Shown: positions 28,487 through 38,036, counted from the stretch's first letter. The stretch: DNA of 64,000 nt from Bacteroidales bacterium (GCA_028709215.1 JAQVXI010000003.1:16949-80948); one strand, 5' to 3'. The notes: generated by a model not told the origin, from the sequence alone. Numbers and translations are program-made.

Positions 28487-31024
28487 TTATTCAAAGCGTA
28501 GTACGTCTTCAATTTGATGCAAAACTCCATAAGAGTATGTTTCAATCTTATTGGCTGCAGTAGTATTGGATGCATTTACTACAATATCACGAGCCATCAG
28601 ATTGTACAAATCGTCGGATGTCAACACACGAACCGTTTGTCGTTCTGACATCGGTTTTTGAGCGTTGTAATAATCAGTCAAAACAATGGACGAACCATCC
28701 TGTTTTACGTAAATGGGGAAAAACTTATTGGTTGACTCATTCAAGGTTGCAGACAGATACGGCTCGCCATTGACCTCATTGCCTTTGAGGCATACGGCAT
28801 AGTCTTGAAAATGATAGCGAATAAACCGTTTGAGTTTCGATCTCAACGAGTCCGCCTTTTCAACAATGCTAATACCGGCGGCTTCTTCTTCGGGCGTCAG
28901 TGTCACGTTATTTATTGCGTCCAAACTGGGCATCAGACCTTCATCCCAGGCTTTTTGAATGGCAGCATTGGTCGGTACATAGATGGTATAATGGAATTGA
29001 TTGAGAAAGTCAATTTTATAATCCAGTGCACGCGTGGTACTTGTAGGGCTGGCAATAAAAAGCCCCATTTCGTTGCATATGTCGTAAAAGAGCTTGAATT
29101 TATCGTCCACGCTTCCGGCTACCGATGCACCCGCATGACGGGCCAACGTTTGATAAATGGAGGTTCGAGAGGGCTGTGCGATGCCGTTGATGTAATACGT
29201 AAAGCCATTGGTTTTCTCGTATACTTTTGTTACCTGCAGGGCTTGATCGTTGCCGGCACCTTGTACGGCAGTAATCGCATTGCCTTCCCAAAACAAACGT
29301 AAGGGAGCAAAGCCTTTTGTAATGTACCACTCCTGACCAGGGACCACATCACCCACCAGTGTTTGTTGATTGAGTATATCCGTCAAGCGACTCGTCAACT
29401 GACCGGATGTACCTCCACTGTTGTTAATTCCTATCGAGTCGCCCGTAGCCAAACTATACAACGTAGCTTGAATGGCGCTGTTCGCATTCAGATAAAAATC
29501 CCACGTTGCTCTTCGAGAAGTTGCATGTCCCATCGACACCGGATCGATGTAGTCTTTCATGTATTCATCCGGAGTTACAAAAAAGTGAAACGTACTTTTT
29601 AAGGAACGTAGGTAATATTGAAACTGACAATACGTATCTCCCATGGCCATGTTGAGTATTTTCATGCCTTGATCGATTTTGACCGGTCCCATGACCGAAC
29701 GGTAATCCAACGGAGGCAACACCTTATTGATGGTGTAAACCAAACCGTTTCTGCCAACAAAGCTGGATACGATGTTTTCTTTTTCGATCTCCATCTCATA
29801 ACCGGCCTCATCTTTGATGGTTTCAAATTGGCTGGGTAAGGATGCTATGAAAGAGGCTTTTTGATGATTGGCAACAAAGTCTGCAGCGATGTTGTCAGGC
29901 ACTTTTGACCAATCCCCATCAAAAGCAACATACAAATCGTACCCTTCAGATGATGGATCTTCGTTAAAATAGTCTTGCATGGCTTCATTATTGGGGACAA
30001 ACATGGCCGCCATGTCCATCTCAAATGCATTTTGATTGGTGGTGTTTGCCGAAGCAGCGTACAGATTCCAACCTGGGTCGTAATACAACAAACCCGGAGC
30101 GGCTTTGCCATTCAGATCCGTCGTCAGCGATCGACCCGTTTTCATCAAATCCCGATTAAAATACCTCAATTGATATACTTTTGTACCATCGGGGTCGGTA
30201 TCAAACAACATGGGTTGACAAAAACGATCCATCAATTGATTGAAGGTATTCAAATCCGGATTTCTCCGGATGTATTCGGCCATATTGTCTGGAGGGAACA
30301 ACAGACTACCCAATTCATGTAAGTAACCGTTTTTGCAGGTAATGTCCTTATGAATGATTTTGCTTCCAAAAACATAGGCATCCTCCTCTCCGGGTTTGAT
30401 GCCGGTAATGATTTGCATATCGTCGTCCGTAATTTTTTTAGCCTGCCGCACCTCAGGAAAAAACTGCACCATTGTCCATTGGGTTGCATCCATAAACATG
30501 GGCACCGTTTGATCCATAAACTCCGAAAAATAGGCATTTTTGGGCATTTCCTCATAGGCAACCAGGGGAATGGTGTCCGTAATATCCATCATGGTGGTTC
30601 GCCGAAAGAGAATTCCGCCTTTATCACTGTAACTCAACCGCTCAATCAACTGGGCATTACTCACCATACTGGATCGCAAAAGAAGCAACTTCATGGATAA
30701 GGGCATTTCTTCGTAAGAAGTAATGCCAGCCCGCCTGCCCGCATCCGAAGAAAAATACCGTTCAAAAGTAGAATCGGCTGAAAAGAACAGGGTATTACTG
30801 CCCGTTTTTTGCATGGTTTCCGTATACCCACAATCGTCTATTAATTGTACATAATAGTTGCAATCGCCGCGGTCTTTTAAATAGTTATAAATATTGTCTC
30901 CCAACCAATCCGGTTTTTGGTCTTCCAAGTAGGAAAAATGATCCTCACAGGCAAATAGTGTCAGAAGTAGCACCATCACTGCCGTCCACTTCCTAAAAAA
31001 TAATATAATCCCTTTATGTGTCAT
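28487..31024 (-). CDS. FAS1 (fasciclin) domain lipoprotein with four repeats, 845 residues
   Basis: A lipoprotein signal ends in LLTLFAC, followed by the acidic stretch EDHFSYLEDQ that fits surface export. Four fasciclin-type repeats can be recognised from their H1-like motifs: LFFSADSTFERYF (about residue 84), MFVPNNEAMQDYF (about 343), FFVTPDEYMKDYI (about 484) and IYVPTNAAIQKAW (about 684); H2-like ends include NGLVYTINKVLPP and YGVLHQIEDVL. A protein this long could reach well beyond the cell surface. It is the second gene of the minus-strand run, 12 bases from both neighbours. Its ligand is unknown. Both glycan capture and attachment to a surface are plausible. Confidence 0.85.
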   Translation of the reverse strand: MTHKGIILFFRKWTAVMVLLLTLFACEDHFSYLEDQKPDWLGDNIYNYLKDRGDCNYYVQLIDDCGYTETMQKTGSNTLFFSADSTFERYFSSDAGRRAGITSYEEMPLSMKLLLLRSSMVSNAQLIERLSYSDKGGILFRRTTMMDITDTIPLVAYEEMPKNAYFSEFMDQTVPMFMDATQWTMVQFFPEVRQAKKITDDDMQIITGIKPGEEDAYVFGSKIIHKDITCKNGYLHELGSLLFPPDNMAEYIRRNPDLNTFNQLMDRFCQPMLFDTDPDGTKVYQLRYFNRDLMKTGRSLTTDLNGKAAPGLLYYDPGWNLYAASANTTNQNAFEMDMAAMFVPNNEAMQDYFNEDPSSEGYDLYVAFDGDWSKVPDNIAADFVANHQKASFIASLPSQFETIKDEAGYEMEIEKENIVSSFVGRNGLVYTINKVLPPLDYRSVMGPVKIDQGMKILNMAMGDTYCQFQYYLRSLKSTFHFFVTPDEYMKDYIDPVSMGHATSRRATWDFYLNANSAIQATLYSLATGDSIGINNSGGTSGQLTSRLTDILNQQTLVGDVVPGQEWYITKGFAPLRLFWEGNAITAVQGAGNDQALQVTKVYEKTNGFTYYINGIAQPSRTSIYQTLARHAGASVAGSVDDKFKLFYDICNEMGLFIASPTSTTRALDYKIDFLNQFHYTIYVPTNAAIQKAWDEGLMPSLDAINNVTLTPEEEAAGISIVEKADSLRSKLKRFIRYHFQDYAVCLKGNEVNGEPYLSATLNESTNKFFPIYVKQDGSSIVLTDYYNAQKPMSERQTVRVLTSDDLYNLMARDIVVNASNTTAANKIETYSYGVLHQIEDVLRFE

Positions 31025-31036
31025 CGTTCTATCGTA

Positions 31037-33007
31037 TTAATGTTGGTCTTCCTCGTTCAACAAATCGACCGGCATGAACTCGATGTAGTCGAACAAACAA
31101 TTCCCGGAAAGCATTTGAACAAATCTCAACGAATGCGTCGTATTCTCAGTAAACGTATAGGTGCCTAGAATATATCTTAAGTCCAACGCTGAATTCCGGG
31201 CAGTACCAAAGTAATGACCGTAATCGTTGCGCCAGTTGGTACCGACATACGAATCGGGTGCCTTCATAAAGTTGCGATTTCGAATACTTTTGTCGTTCTC
31301 AAAGCCATAGGGATCTTCTGTATTATAGGGGGCATTTCGAGCCAACTGTGCACCGTTGTAGTTCTCTATCATGTAGTAATCCTGCTGCCATCCAATATCA
31401 CCGGACAAAGCAGACAAACGCATATCAACAGGAATGCCACAGGGTTGATCATCAAAATAGATTTGTGTAATACCACGAGATCCCGGACTTACATGATAAC
31501 CAAATCGCACCTCGTACTTACCCGCAGGAATAGGGCCAATCTTAAACGTTACATCAAAAAATCCATTTCCTTCCAATTCATCCCCGTATAAATAATGGTG
31601 TACGTTGGCTGCGTGATAAACCATATATACCGATGGACGCTCTTCTTTGAATTCCAAATTTTCACAATATCCTTCCGGAATGTACCGATGCCACTGGTTG
31701 TATTTATTGCCAAAAGCAATTACATCGTTGGTAATCAACTCGGGCAAAAAAGTACGCAATTCCATGCGCAACCTTCGGTGTAGAACCTGATATTCCACAT
31801 AGTCGTCGTAGGCCATCAGACGATTCAGTGTATGTACGATCCCGTTTTGACAATCCTTGTTGCTTTCTGCATGAATAAAACGGATCACATCGTTGCTATT
31901 TGCCAAGCCCGGTTCCACAAAGGGGTTGCGTGTGGTGTTGATGAGGTTGCCTTTTTGACATTGGATCAAAGTACCCGGAGCCAGAGTAGGCCAGTATTGT
32001 TCAATCGTATATTTTCCATCGTAACAGATGTCTTCTTTTCGCCCAAACCAATCGTGTTCGGAGACATACCCGTAGGTTGTCACAAAAATATCGGTGGTTA
32101 CAAATGCGGGAATAAAATGGTAGGCGACAAAGTGATTGAGGCTATTCTGTGGGTCTCTTTCGTCATCCACGTCTGATTTCCCCAACTTTCCATACACCTC
32201 TTTGGCATAGGCACGCATGTCATCCAAATCTTCAATCCCGTGCAGGGCTAATATGGAATCGGTTTCCAACAAGGCCGTCCATCCGTATTTTTTGGAGTCC
32301 GGATACTTGTCCCGTTGAGACATGGGTGCCCCGTTGGGAAGCGTTTTGGGCTGAACGTAGGATTCGTCTTCGATCAGTAGCATTTTATCCCACAAGCCTG
32401 TCGCCTTAAGCGCCTCTGCATACAGCGTATATTGCCCATCGGACTCAATCAGTTCCGGAAGCAGGTCATCGTTGCCTTTTAGAACTTGGTCAATCACGTG
32501 TACAATTCCGTTGACCATTTCAAGGTCACCGTCTACAATGTTGACTGTTTCGTTGATGTGCCACTGAAGATTTTCAAAGTTTGTATACAAATACCGTCCA
32601 ACCATATTCTTTGTCGGAATGGCTCCAACCTGAAAATCGTAGGTATTGTATGCTTTGGATGCATTGGTTTCTCCATCAATGAAATGGTAGTAAATCAATT
32701 TCTTTAGCTCCTTCATCGACAAGGTGTCCGGATCAAGTGGAGCCGTCTCATAGTACTCAAACAGGGCATCATTGGTCGGTAAAAACAAGGTATACTTACC
32801 ATATGACTTCAACAAATTGTACACATCGGCCTGCTTCATCAACCTGGAAAACTCCGAAAATTGCTCCGTATTGTTATCCAGATAATTCGAGATCATTTGA
32901 CCCTCAAAGGTTGTATAGGCATCCCCAACGTCGTCTGAGTCTACACACGATGTCCATAGAAAAAGGCAGATGAAGAAGCCCCCTATCAAAAAGAATTGTT
33001 GTTTCAT
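31037..33007 (-). CDS. FAS1 (fasciclin) domain lipoprotein, first gene of the PUL run
   Basis: The lipoprotein signal ends in FLWTSC, followed by VDSDDVGDA, an acidic surface-export-like stretch. The first FAS1 domain has LFLPTNDALFEYYE (about residue 77) and ends with NGIVHVIDQVL. The second has YGWTALLETDSILALHGI (about 245) and ends with NGIVHTLNRLMAYDD (about 390). The C-terminal part (about 460-640) is a predicted beta-sandwich (VTFKIGPIPAGKYEVRFGYH) resembling carbohydrate-binding modules. Being first in the 30-kb run, its upstream region 33008-33091 should hold the promoter, but I see no good TAnnTTTG element there. Confidence 0.86.
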   Translation of the reverse strand: MKQQFFLIGGFFICLFLWTSCVDSDDVGDAYTTFEGQMISNYLDNNTEQFSEFSRLMKQADVYNLLKSYGKYTLFLPTNDALFEYYETAPLDPDTLSMKELKKLIYYHFIDGETNASKAYNTYDFQVGAIPTKNMVGRYLYTNFENLQWHINETVNIVDGDLEMVNGIVHVIDQVLKGNDDLLPELIESDGQYTLYAEALKATGLWDKMLLIEDESYVQPKTLPNGAPMSQRDKYPDSKKYGWTALLETDSILALHGIEDLDDMRAYAKEVYGKLGKSDVDDERDPQNSLNHFVAYHFIPAFVTTDIFVTTYGYVSEHDWFGRKEDICYDGKYTIEQYWPTLAPGTLIQCQKGNLINTTRNPFVEPGLANSNDVIRFIHAESNKDCQNGIVHTLNRLMAYDDYVEYQVLHRRLRMELRTFLPELITNDVIAFGNKYNQWHRYIPEGYCENLEFKEERPSVYMVYHAANVHHYLYGDELEGNGFFDVTFKIGPIPAGKYEVRFGYHVSPGSRGITQIYFDDQPCGIPVDMRLSALSGDIGWQQDYYMIENYNGAQLARNAPYNTEDPYGFENDKSIRNRNFMKAPDSYVGTNWRNDYGHYFGTARNSALDLRYILGTYTFTENTTHSLRFVQMLSGNCLFDYIEFMPVDLLNEEDQH

Positions 33008-33091
33008 ACCAAATAAGAATGAGTTTGGGCATTTGCTAACTTAAATACGAATCTGCACAAAAAAATCCTACCCTCAAAAGTTTATAAACAC

Positions 33092-33114
33092 AAAAAAAGG
33101 AGGCCGAAGCCTCC
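33092..33114 (-). terminator. Intrinsic terminator with UUCG loop after the discoidin-repeat gene
   Basis: On the minus strand the sequence reads GGAGGC-TTCG-GCCTCC followed by seven T residues. This is a 6-bp GC-rich stem closed by the very stable UUCG tetraloop, then a U-tract, located 22 bases after the stop of the 33136-36975 gene. It separates that gene from the PUL run. Confidence 0.92.
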
Positions 33115-33135
33115 TCTTAACTGGATTAGACCGTT

Positions 33136-36100
33136 TTATGGGATCATATATTTCTTCACACGTATACGTCCATCCTCAAGAATGCTCTTTTCCAGATACA
33201 TACCTTGCTCAGGAACACCATTCAAACGCAGCCCATTCAGGTTGTAATAGGAACGTTGTACTACGGCAGCATCGGAATCGATGCGAACGATTGGATTGGA
33301 AACGATCTCACCGGAAGATAGTAAATAACCTTCGATCTCGATTTCAGTCAATCCCCAGTTACTCCACTCGCTTAAGCGAATATAACGAACTTTCCCAACT
33401 TCACCCGATTCGATTGTAAAGAAAGTTCCGCTTACATCGGCAACCCAGGTTCCTTTTCCCAACTTTTGCTTCAGTACTAGGGTTTCGTTTTCTGTAATGC
33501 CATTGTAAATATAGTCACCCTCTTTACCGGGAACTATGCCGGCAATATCAAACCAGGTTTCTTCAACCGGACCGTTGGAACAGTCTCCCACGGAAGCCAC
33601 TTGAATGTGTTCATTGGCAGACAATGCATGCAATTTAATTTTGCTGATATAGGCTCCAGCAGGACCAAAATCATACAAAAGATTACTGCCTCCACCCATG
33701 GTTTCGGTTTTGATAAAGTTGCTATCTTGCCAAGCCAGTATTTTTCCGTTATCACCGGTGTTTCGATCACCGCCGGTTTTACCAAAGGTCATTGCAGTAA
33801 TGCTGTCAACACTGGGTACTTTTGCCGCTGACGGCAACTGCAATTTGGCGAATCGTTTTTCTCCAAAGATTTCAACTTCAGAAATATTCAGATTATTGGA
33901 CCAATTGTAGAATGCAACGTATCTCCAAGTGCCTGGGTTCACAACCGAATAGCTTCCGTTTGACCAGTTGTTAAAACCGACAGCAACACCGTTCTGAACA
34001 CTGCCATTCGTTCTCAGAATATCTTTCTTCGTTGCACTATTCCACGGCTCTGTAAAGTTTGCGGTTGAGCAATCGCCCATTACGGAGGCAAACTCGTTGG
34101 TTTGCATGACCACGCCATTATTGTAGACTTTAATCGAATCGATTTGAGCACCACGTTCGCCAAAATCATACACCAGAAAGTTCTTTGTGTTCAAATTGAG
34201 TGCCTGTGATACATCTCCATCGGTTGCCATAACGACTTTCTGAGAGAAATTTGCAGTTACATCTGCTACACTTTGATTGTACACGCGAACGACCGCCATC
34301 ATCGAATCCTTCAAGTTAATAGGAAGCGGTGTTTTGTAGTAGTTCAACAACAACTCCGACACCGGCAAACTCGATGCAGCATCTTTTGCTTGCAATACGA
34401 TGTATTTCACAGAATCCTTTTGGGTATTGGTAAACGTAACCAATCGATTGTTTGCATCGTTGGCAACCTTGCCGCTGAAGCCGGTTTTTCCGGCAATCAC
34501 GGCCGTGTTCCAAACAACGTTACCAACAGTCAAATTGGATAAGTCCAACGTTTCCTGACCCACAAAATAAACGTGGGTTTGATCAAGCGCTGCCGTGGAA
34601 GAATAATGAACCTTTAACTCGTTGAATGCAGCAGCATCACCTTCCAACTTCAAAACCAAAAACTCAGAACCCGACAAATCAACGGCTACATCTTTATTCG
34701 TATCCACAAGCTTTGCCAATTCGGCTTGTTTTGCATTGGAGATATCGGATTGTGAAGCATCGTAGATGGACAACGACGTTTCAAGTTCCATCTGAATCAA
34801 CTCTCTCGGATCTACATAGGGTTCCGGTTCCGGCTGAGGCGTTTCCGGCAAGCTTGCCATTATCGCCGCCAAATCGGCTGAAGCAATGGAATCTTCGGGA
34901 ATGGCTGCCAACGAAGCAAACGGTTTGATCCAATCCAAGACCAAAGCTCCTTTGCAACTGTACATATTACCCGCACTGATGTACTGTGCAGCGTATCCAA
35001 TTTGACCGACGGTAAACCCGCAATCGGTGAGTTTCCAATAATAAACATCACCTTTGCGACCGGCTACATTCGCCAGAGTCAATGCAGGTTCAACAGCACC
35101 TTTCTTTATGAAGTAGCCCAAACTGAAGAGGCTCAAATCCATGCTATCGGGATTTGTTACCGCCATTTTAATCCCAATATACGGTGTATAGTAGGGGTTC
35201 ACGTACTCAATGTAGACCGAATCACGAATCTGATTGATGGGATCCGGACTAGCCAAATTGGCGTATTGTCCACTCTCACGACAGATACCAATACCGTAAT
35301 TTACATCACTGGTAAAGTCTGGTTGTAAGGGTGTCAGCGTCATGGTATCTGCTCGTTCGTAGTAAGTATCGTTGATGGACAAAACCATATAGCCCTTATC
35401 TCCCACCGTTTCTTGTGCGACACGGGTATACATACGCCATTTATTCAAACGCCAACCGTCTACAATGTTTCCACTGTGGTTGCCAAATTTTTCAAAGTTG
35501 GTCGTTGCAGGATCGTTAAATTGCCATCCCGTCCAGTTGATGGACGTATCGTCGTTCGAGCCGTCGTAGTTTCCTGCCTCCAAGGTAAACAGATAGGCAT
35601 TGATTTCTTCAAAGCTTTCGTAGCTTGGGAAGGTCGTAACCGTCGACAGGTTCTCTCCATCAATGTAATAAAAGTGAGAACCGGCTTTCATGTCATAAAG
35701 ACCCATTCCGGCATCTTCGGAATAATAACGTTGCGTAAACACGATTTGAGCCGTATTGGACGTGGTCACCTGAGCATTATCCACCAACATCAGGGTCGAT
35801 CCGGTTTGAATCACCGTTCCGTTCACGTTTGACAACTTATACGACTGCTGACCATTGAGTATGCCCGCTTTGGCAATCGAAAAATTGGAAGCCATGGAAG
35901 GATCGGTTACTTTCAAGGCATAACCCGTATAACCTCCAACGGTTGTTTGTTCGCTGGCTAAGGCCAAACCATAGGATCCATCAGGCGTAATGAGTTTGCA
36001 ATAGAACTCGTCTTCACCCAACACATACGTAATGGAACTCATAAACGATTCGGTTGCGGCTTTCAGCGTATTGACGGCTGCATCCACCGTAACCGCGGTC

Positions 36101-36975
36101 GTATCGCTTCCGTTCAATACCGTTTTTGCATCCGTGATCGCAGTCTGGAGTACCGCTACAGCAGACGCATCGGACAAGGCAAAATCCGCAGCATACACTT
36201 CTGCTTCTCCGACGGAATAAGCCAAATTGATTTGAGCATCGTTGAGTGTATTGTCTGCCAGTTTGACACCCCACATCTCAACTTCTGCCGGGAAGTATGT
36301 ATTTGACCAATCAAAAACGGCCACATAACGGTACTTTTCGTGTTCTTCCGCTTGCAGGGTATAGTAACCGGGGGCGTTGTATGAAGAATCCACGGTACCG
36401 GTTACCCATTTGTTTTCCGTTACCTTAAAACTATGTAAATCCGGTTTTTGGGCAGTACCGTTGGTGCGGAAAAAGTCAAATTTTTTATTTTGAAAATCCA
36501 AACCGATTTGGGCTGCATTCACCTTGAAGTCTGCGGTATCGGTAGCTCCATACAATGCGCCGAACACAGTCGTCATCTGATGATTCTCGTTTCTCTTGGT
36601 CCAATAAAAACCGGAATTGGAAACCCGAATTTTTTTTAACGAAACGCCTTTTTCTCCAAAGTCATAAATGACAAAACTCTGCGCCGAAAATTTTCCAAAG
36701 GTCGACAGATCACCATCGTTGACAAAAGGAAGCTGATTGTTGATCTTTGTAACAATGGAATCGGATCCATCGTGGGCTCCACCCACAATGACAAACTCAC
36801 TCGCTTGCTCGTACTTGTTTGCCCGGTAATAATACACTTGGCAAACACTGGTGTCCGTTAGATTCAACTTAAAAGACTGCAGTGGATCCGAAGCCGCTTG
36901 CAGTAGGGTTGGCAACGAACACAGCAGCCAGATTAGGGCTACCATTTTAGTTGAGAAGATTTTTTTCATAGCCAA
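33136..36975 (-). CDS. Giant secreted protein with three discoidin-like repeats and FIVAR-like helix
   Basis: The 1279-residue protein has a signal peptide (about 1-27; an ATG two codons later is an alternative start). Three related modules share the signposts YDFGxxG and W-S-N..E-V/I-E..G: about residues 35-240 (YDFGEKG near 105), 885-1060 (YDFGERG near 935) and 1065-1225 (YDFGPAG near 1102). They look like F5/8-type C (discoidin) carbohydrate-binding domains. A helical FIVAR-like segment lies at about 242-308. The last 50 residues (YYNLNGLRLNG..GMYLEKS..RVKKYMIP) resemble C-terminal sorting tails of Bacteroidota secreted proteins. I see no catalytic domain; the middle (about 310-880) is unassigned. 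It precedes the PUL on the same strand but has its own terminator. Confidence 0.75.
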   Translation of the reverse strand: MAMKKIFSTKMVALIWLLCSLPTLLQAASDPLQSFKLNLTDTSVCQVYYYRANKYEQASEFVIVGGAHDGSDSIVTKINNQLPFVNDGDLSTFGKFSAQSFVIYDFGEKGVSLKKIRVSNSGFYWTKRNENHQMTTVFGALYGATDTADFKVNAAQIGLDFQNKKFDFFRTNGTAQKPDLHSFKVTENKWVTGTVDSSYNAPGYYTLQAEEHEKYRYVAVFDWSNTYFPAEVEMWGVKLADNTLNDAQINLAYSVGEAEVYAADFALSDASAVAVLQTAITDAKTVLNGSDTTAVTVDAAVNTLKAATESFMSSITYVLGEDEFYCKLITPDGSYGLALASEQTTVGGYTGYALKVTDPSMASNFSIAKAGILNGQQSYKLSNVNGTVIQTGSTLMLVDNAQVTTSNTAQIVFTQRYYSEDAGMGLYDMKAGSHFYYIDGENLSTVTTFPSYESFEEINAYLFTLEAGNYDGSNDDTSINWTGWQFNDPATTNFEKFGNHSGNIVDGWRLNKWRMYTRVAQETVGDKGYMVLSINDTYYERADTMTLTPLQPDFTSDVNYGIGICRESGQYANLASPDPINQIRDSVYIEYVNPYYTPYIGIKMAVTNPDSMDLSLFSLGYFIKKGAVEPALTLANVAGRKGDVYYWKLTDCGFTVGQIGYAAQYISAGNMYSCKGALVLDWIKPFASLAAIPEDSIASADLAAIMASLPETPQPEPEPYVDPRELIQMELETSLSIYDASQSDISNAKQAELAKLVDTNKDVAVDLSGSEFLVLKLEGDAAAFNELKVHYSSTAALDQTHVYFVGQETLDLSNLTVGNVVWNTAVIAGKTGFSGKVANDANNRLVTFTNTQKDSVKYIVLQAKDAASSLPVSELLLNYYKTPLPINLKDSMMAVVRVYNQSVADVTANFSQKVVMATDGDVSQALNLNTKNFLVYDFGERGAQIDSIKVYNNGVVMQTNEFASVMGDCSTANFTEPWNSATKKDILRTNGSVQNGVAVGFNNWSNGSYSVVNPGTWRYVAFYNWSNNLNISEVEIFGEKRFAKLQLPSAAKVPSVDSITAMTFGKTGGDRNTGDNGKILAWQDSNFIKTETMGGGSNLLYDFGPAGAYISKIKLHALSANEHIQVASVGDCSNGPVEETWFDIAGIVPGKEGDYIYNGITENETLVLKQKLGKGTWVADVSGTFFTIESGEVGKVRYIRLSEWSNWGLTEIEIEGYLLSSGEIVSNPIVRIDSDAAVVQRSYYNLNGLRLNGVPEQGMYLEKSILEDGRIRVKKYMIP

Positions 36976-37091
36976 ATAGATTTAATAAAACAATTATAAA
37001 TTTCATCACGACGTATTTTTCCCTCGTACAGATAATACGAAGGAGTCGATCGAAACCCTACCCATTCCAAGCGAAAATAAACAAAATAATG

Positions 37092-37099
37092 TACTTTTG
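37092..37099 (+). promoter_or_regulatory. -7 promoter element of the acyltransferase gene
   Basis: TACTTTTG matches TAnnTTTG and ends eight bases before the ATG at 37107. Transcription would start at or just before that ATG, so the mRNA is nearly leaderless. No clear -33 element is visible. The element shows that the earlier ATG at 37089 cannot be the start. Confidence 0.55.
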
Positions 37100-37106
37100 C
37101 CCTGAA

Positions 37107-37988
37107 ATGAACCATACCATTGAAATAATACGTCTGGTAGCCGTCGTGCTCATCACCTTTACCCACACTCGTCACAACCTCGAGAGTGGTCCGGTGTACG
37201 TATTATTGGAAGAGGTCCCAAAATATGGCACCTTGTTGCTGTCCATCATTTCCGGCTATTTGTTCTGGACCCGATCCCGCAAAGAGCCCAACTTGTTTGA
37301 GAAGAAAGTCAAAAGCCTGGCCATACCTTATCTGCTGGCAAATGCTTCGGTGTTACTCCTTGTTGTGCTAATTTATTTACTGCTGGGCTTCAACTATTTG
37401 AACCGGCTTGGCATGGATTATCAATTGCTGACTGAAGGACTTTTCGCTTTTAACGGGCCTCCCATCAATCCTCCAACCTACTTCGTGCGCGATATCTTTA
37501 TTGTATTTATTTGGATGGACGTCCTGTTCAACAAACGGTGGAAGTTGTTACTTCTACTGATTCCCTTTCTGTTTTTTGGAAAGATGCTTTTAAGGTACGA
37601 CATCCTTGCGCTTTTCATCCTGGGCATGTTGTTGGGACTGCAAACCGACAAGAAACACAGTCGAACCATCACGGCACTGTTGCTGCTCCTTTCTCTTGCC
37701 AGCGTGATTTGGTTTCCGGCATGGAGCAAATATCCCCTTGCTGCGTTTCTATTTACCTTTCTCATGTCCTTCAACCTGCGCTTTCGCAAAACAGGTGGAT
37801 TCACCTATCTTTTGCATTTGTACCATTCTCCGGTAATGGTGATGAGTTATCCCCTATTGGCACGCTTTGTACACCATCCCATACTCAATCTAAGTCTGCA
37901 GTTGATGCTTGCTTTTCTGTTCGCCGGACTCTTGTATCGGGCAAGCCGTCGCTGGAATTCGCTCAAAATCTTGTCCGGAGGTCGATAA
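37107..37988 (+). CDS. Acyltransferase 3-family membrane protein
   Basis: I start at the ATG at 37107 (MNHTIEIIRLVAVVLITFTHTRH) because the in-frame ATG at 37089 lies before the promoter's -7 element. The product is about 293 residues with eight to ten predicted membrane helices. The N-terminal IIRLVAVVLITFTHTRHN contains the His that is characteristic of acyltransferase-3 proteins (OafA/WecH/YrhL type), which acetylate or succinylate surface polysaccharides or other cell-envelope molecules using acyl-CoA. The protein is shorter than average for the family (about 340) and the substrate is unknown. It is divergent from the discoidin-repeat gene. Confidence 0.8.
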   Translation: MNHTIEIIRLVAVVLITFTHTRHNLESGPVYVLLEEVPKYGTLLLSIISGYLFWTRSRKEPNLFEKKVKSLAIPYLLANASVLLLVVLIYLLLGFNYLNRLGMDYQLLTEGLFAFNGPPINPPTYFVRDIFIVFIWMDVLFNKRWKLLLLLIPFLFFGKMLLRYDILALFILGMLLGLQTDKKHSRTITALLLLLSLASVIWFPAWSKYPLAAFLFTFLMSFNLRFRKTGGFTYLLHLYHSPVMVMSYPLLARFVHHPILNLSLQLMLAFLFAGLLYRASRRWNSLKILSGGR

Positions 37989-38003
37989 AATGTTGTATAT
38001 TTG
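37971..38003 (+). promoter_or_regulatory. Promoter of the CDGSH protein gene
   Basis: TATATTTG at 37996-38003 matches the -7 consensus; a TTG at 37971-37973, 22 bases upstream, may be the -33 element. It overlaps the end of the acyltransferase gene and gives a leader of about 28 bases before the ATG at 38037. Confidence 0.6.
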
Positions 38004-38036
38004 GTAGAACATTATTCACCTTAAATCTGGAATTGT

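Noticed and set aside
2583-33007. Labelling the locus an alginate PUL
   Set aside because: The alginate-lyase-like fold is shared by lyases for several uronans, and GH28-like, GH43, GH51 and GH88 functions fit pectin- or glucuronan-type glycans at least as well. No PL7/PL17 pair typical of alginate systems was seen.
17110-33007. FAS1 domains as evidence of recent gene transfer from eukaryotes
   Set aside because: Fasciclin domains are widespread in bacteria, including this phylum, and the genes have normal lipoprotein signals and local base composition.
33008-33091. Promoter for the PUL run
   Set aside because: I looked for TAnnTTTG with a TTG about 19 bases upstream on the minus strand and found only poor partial matches, so none is annotated.
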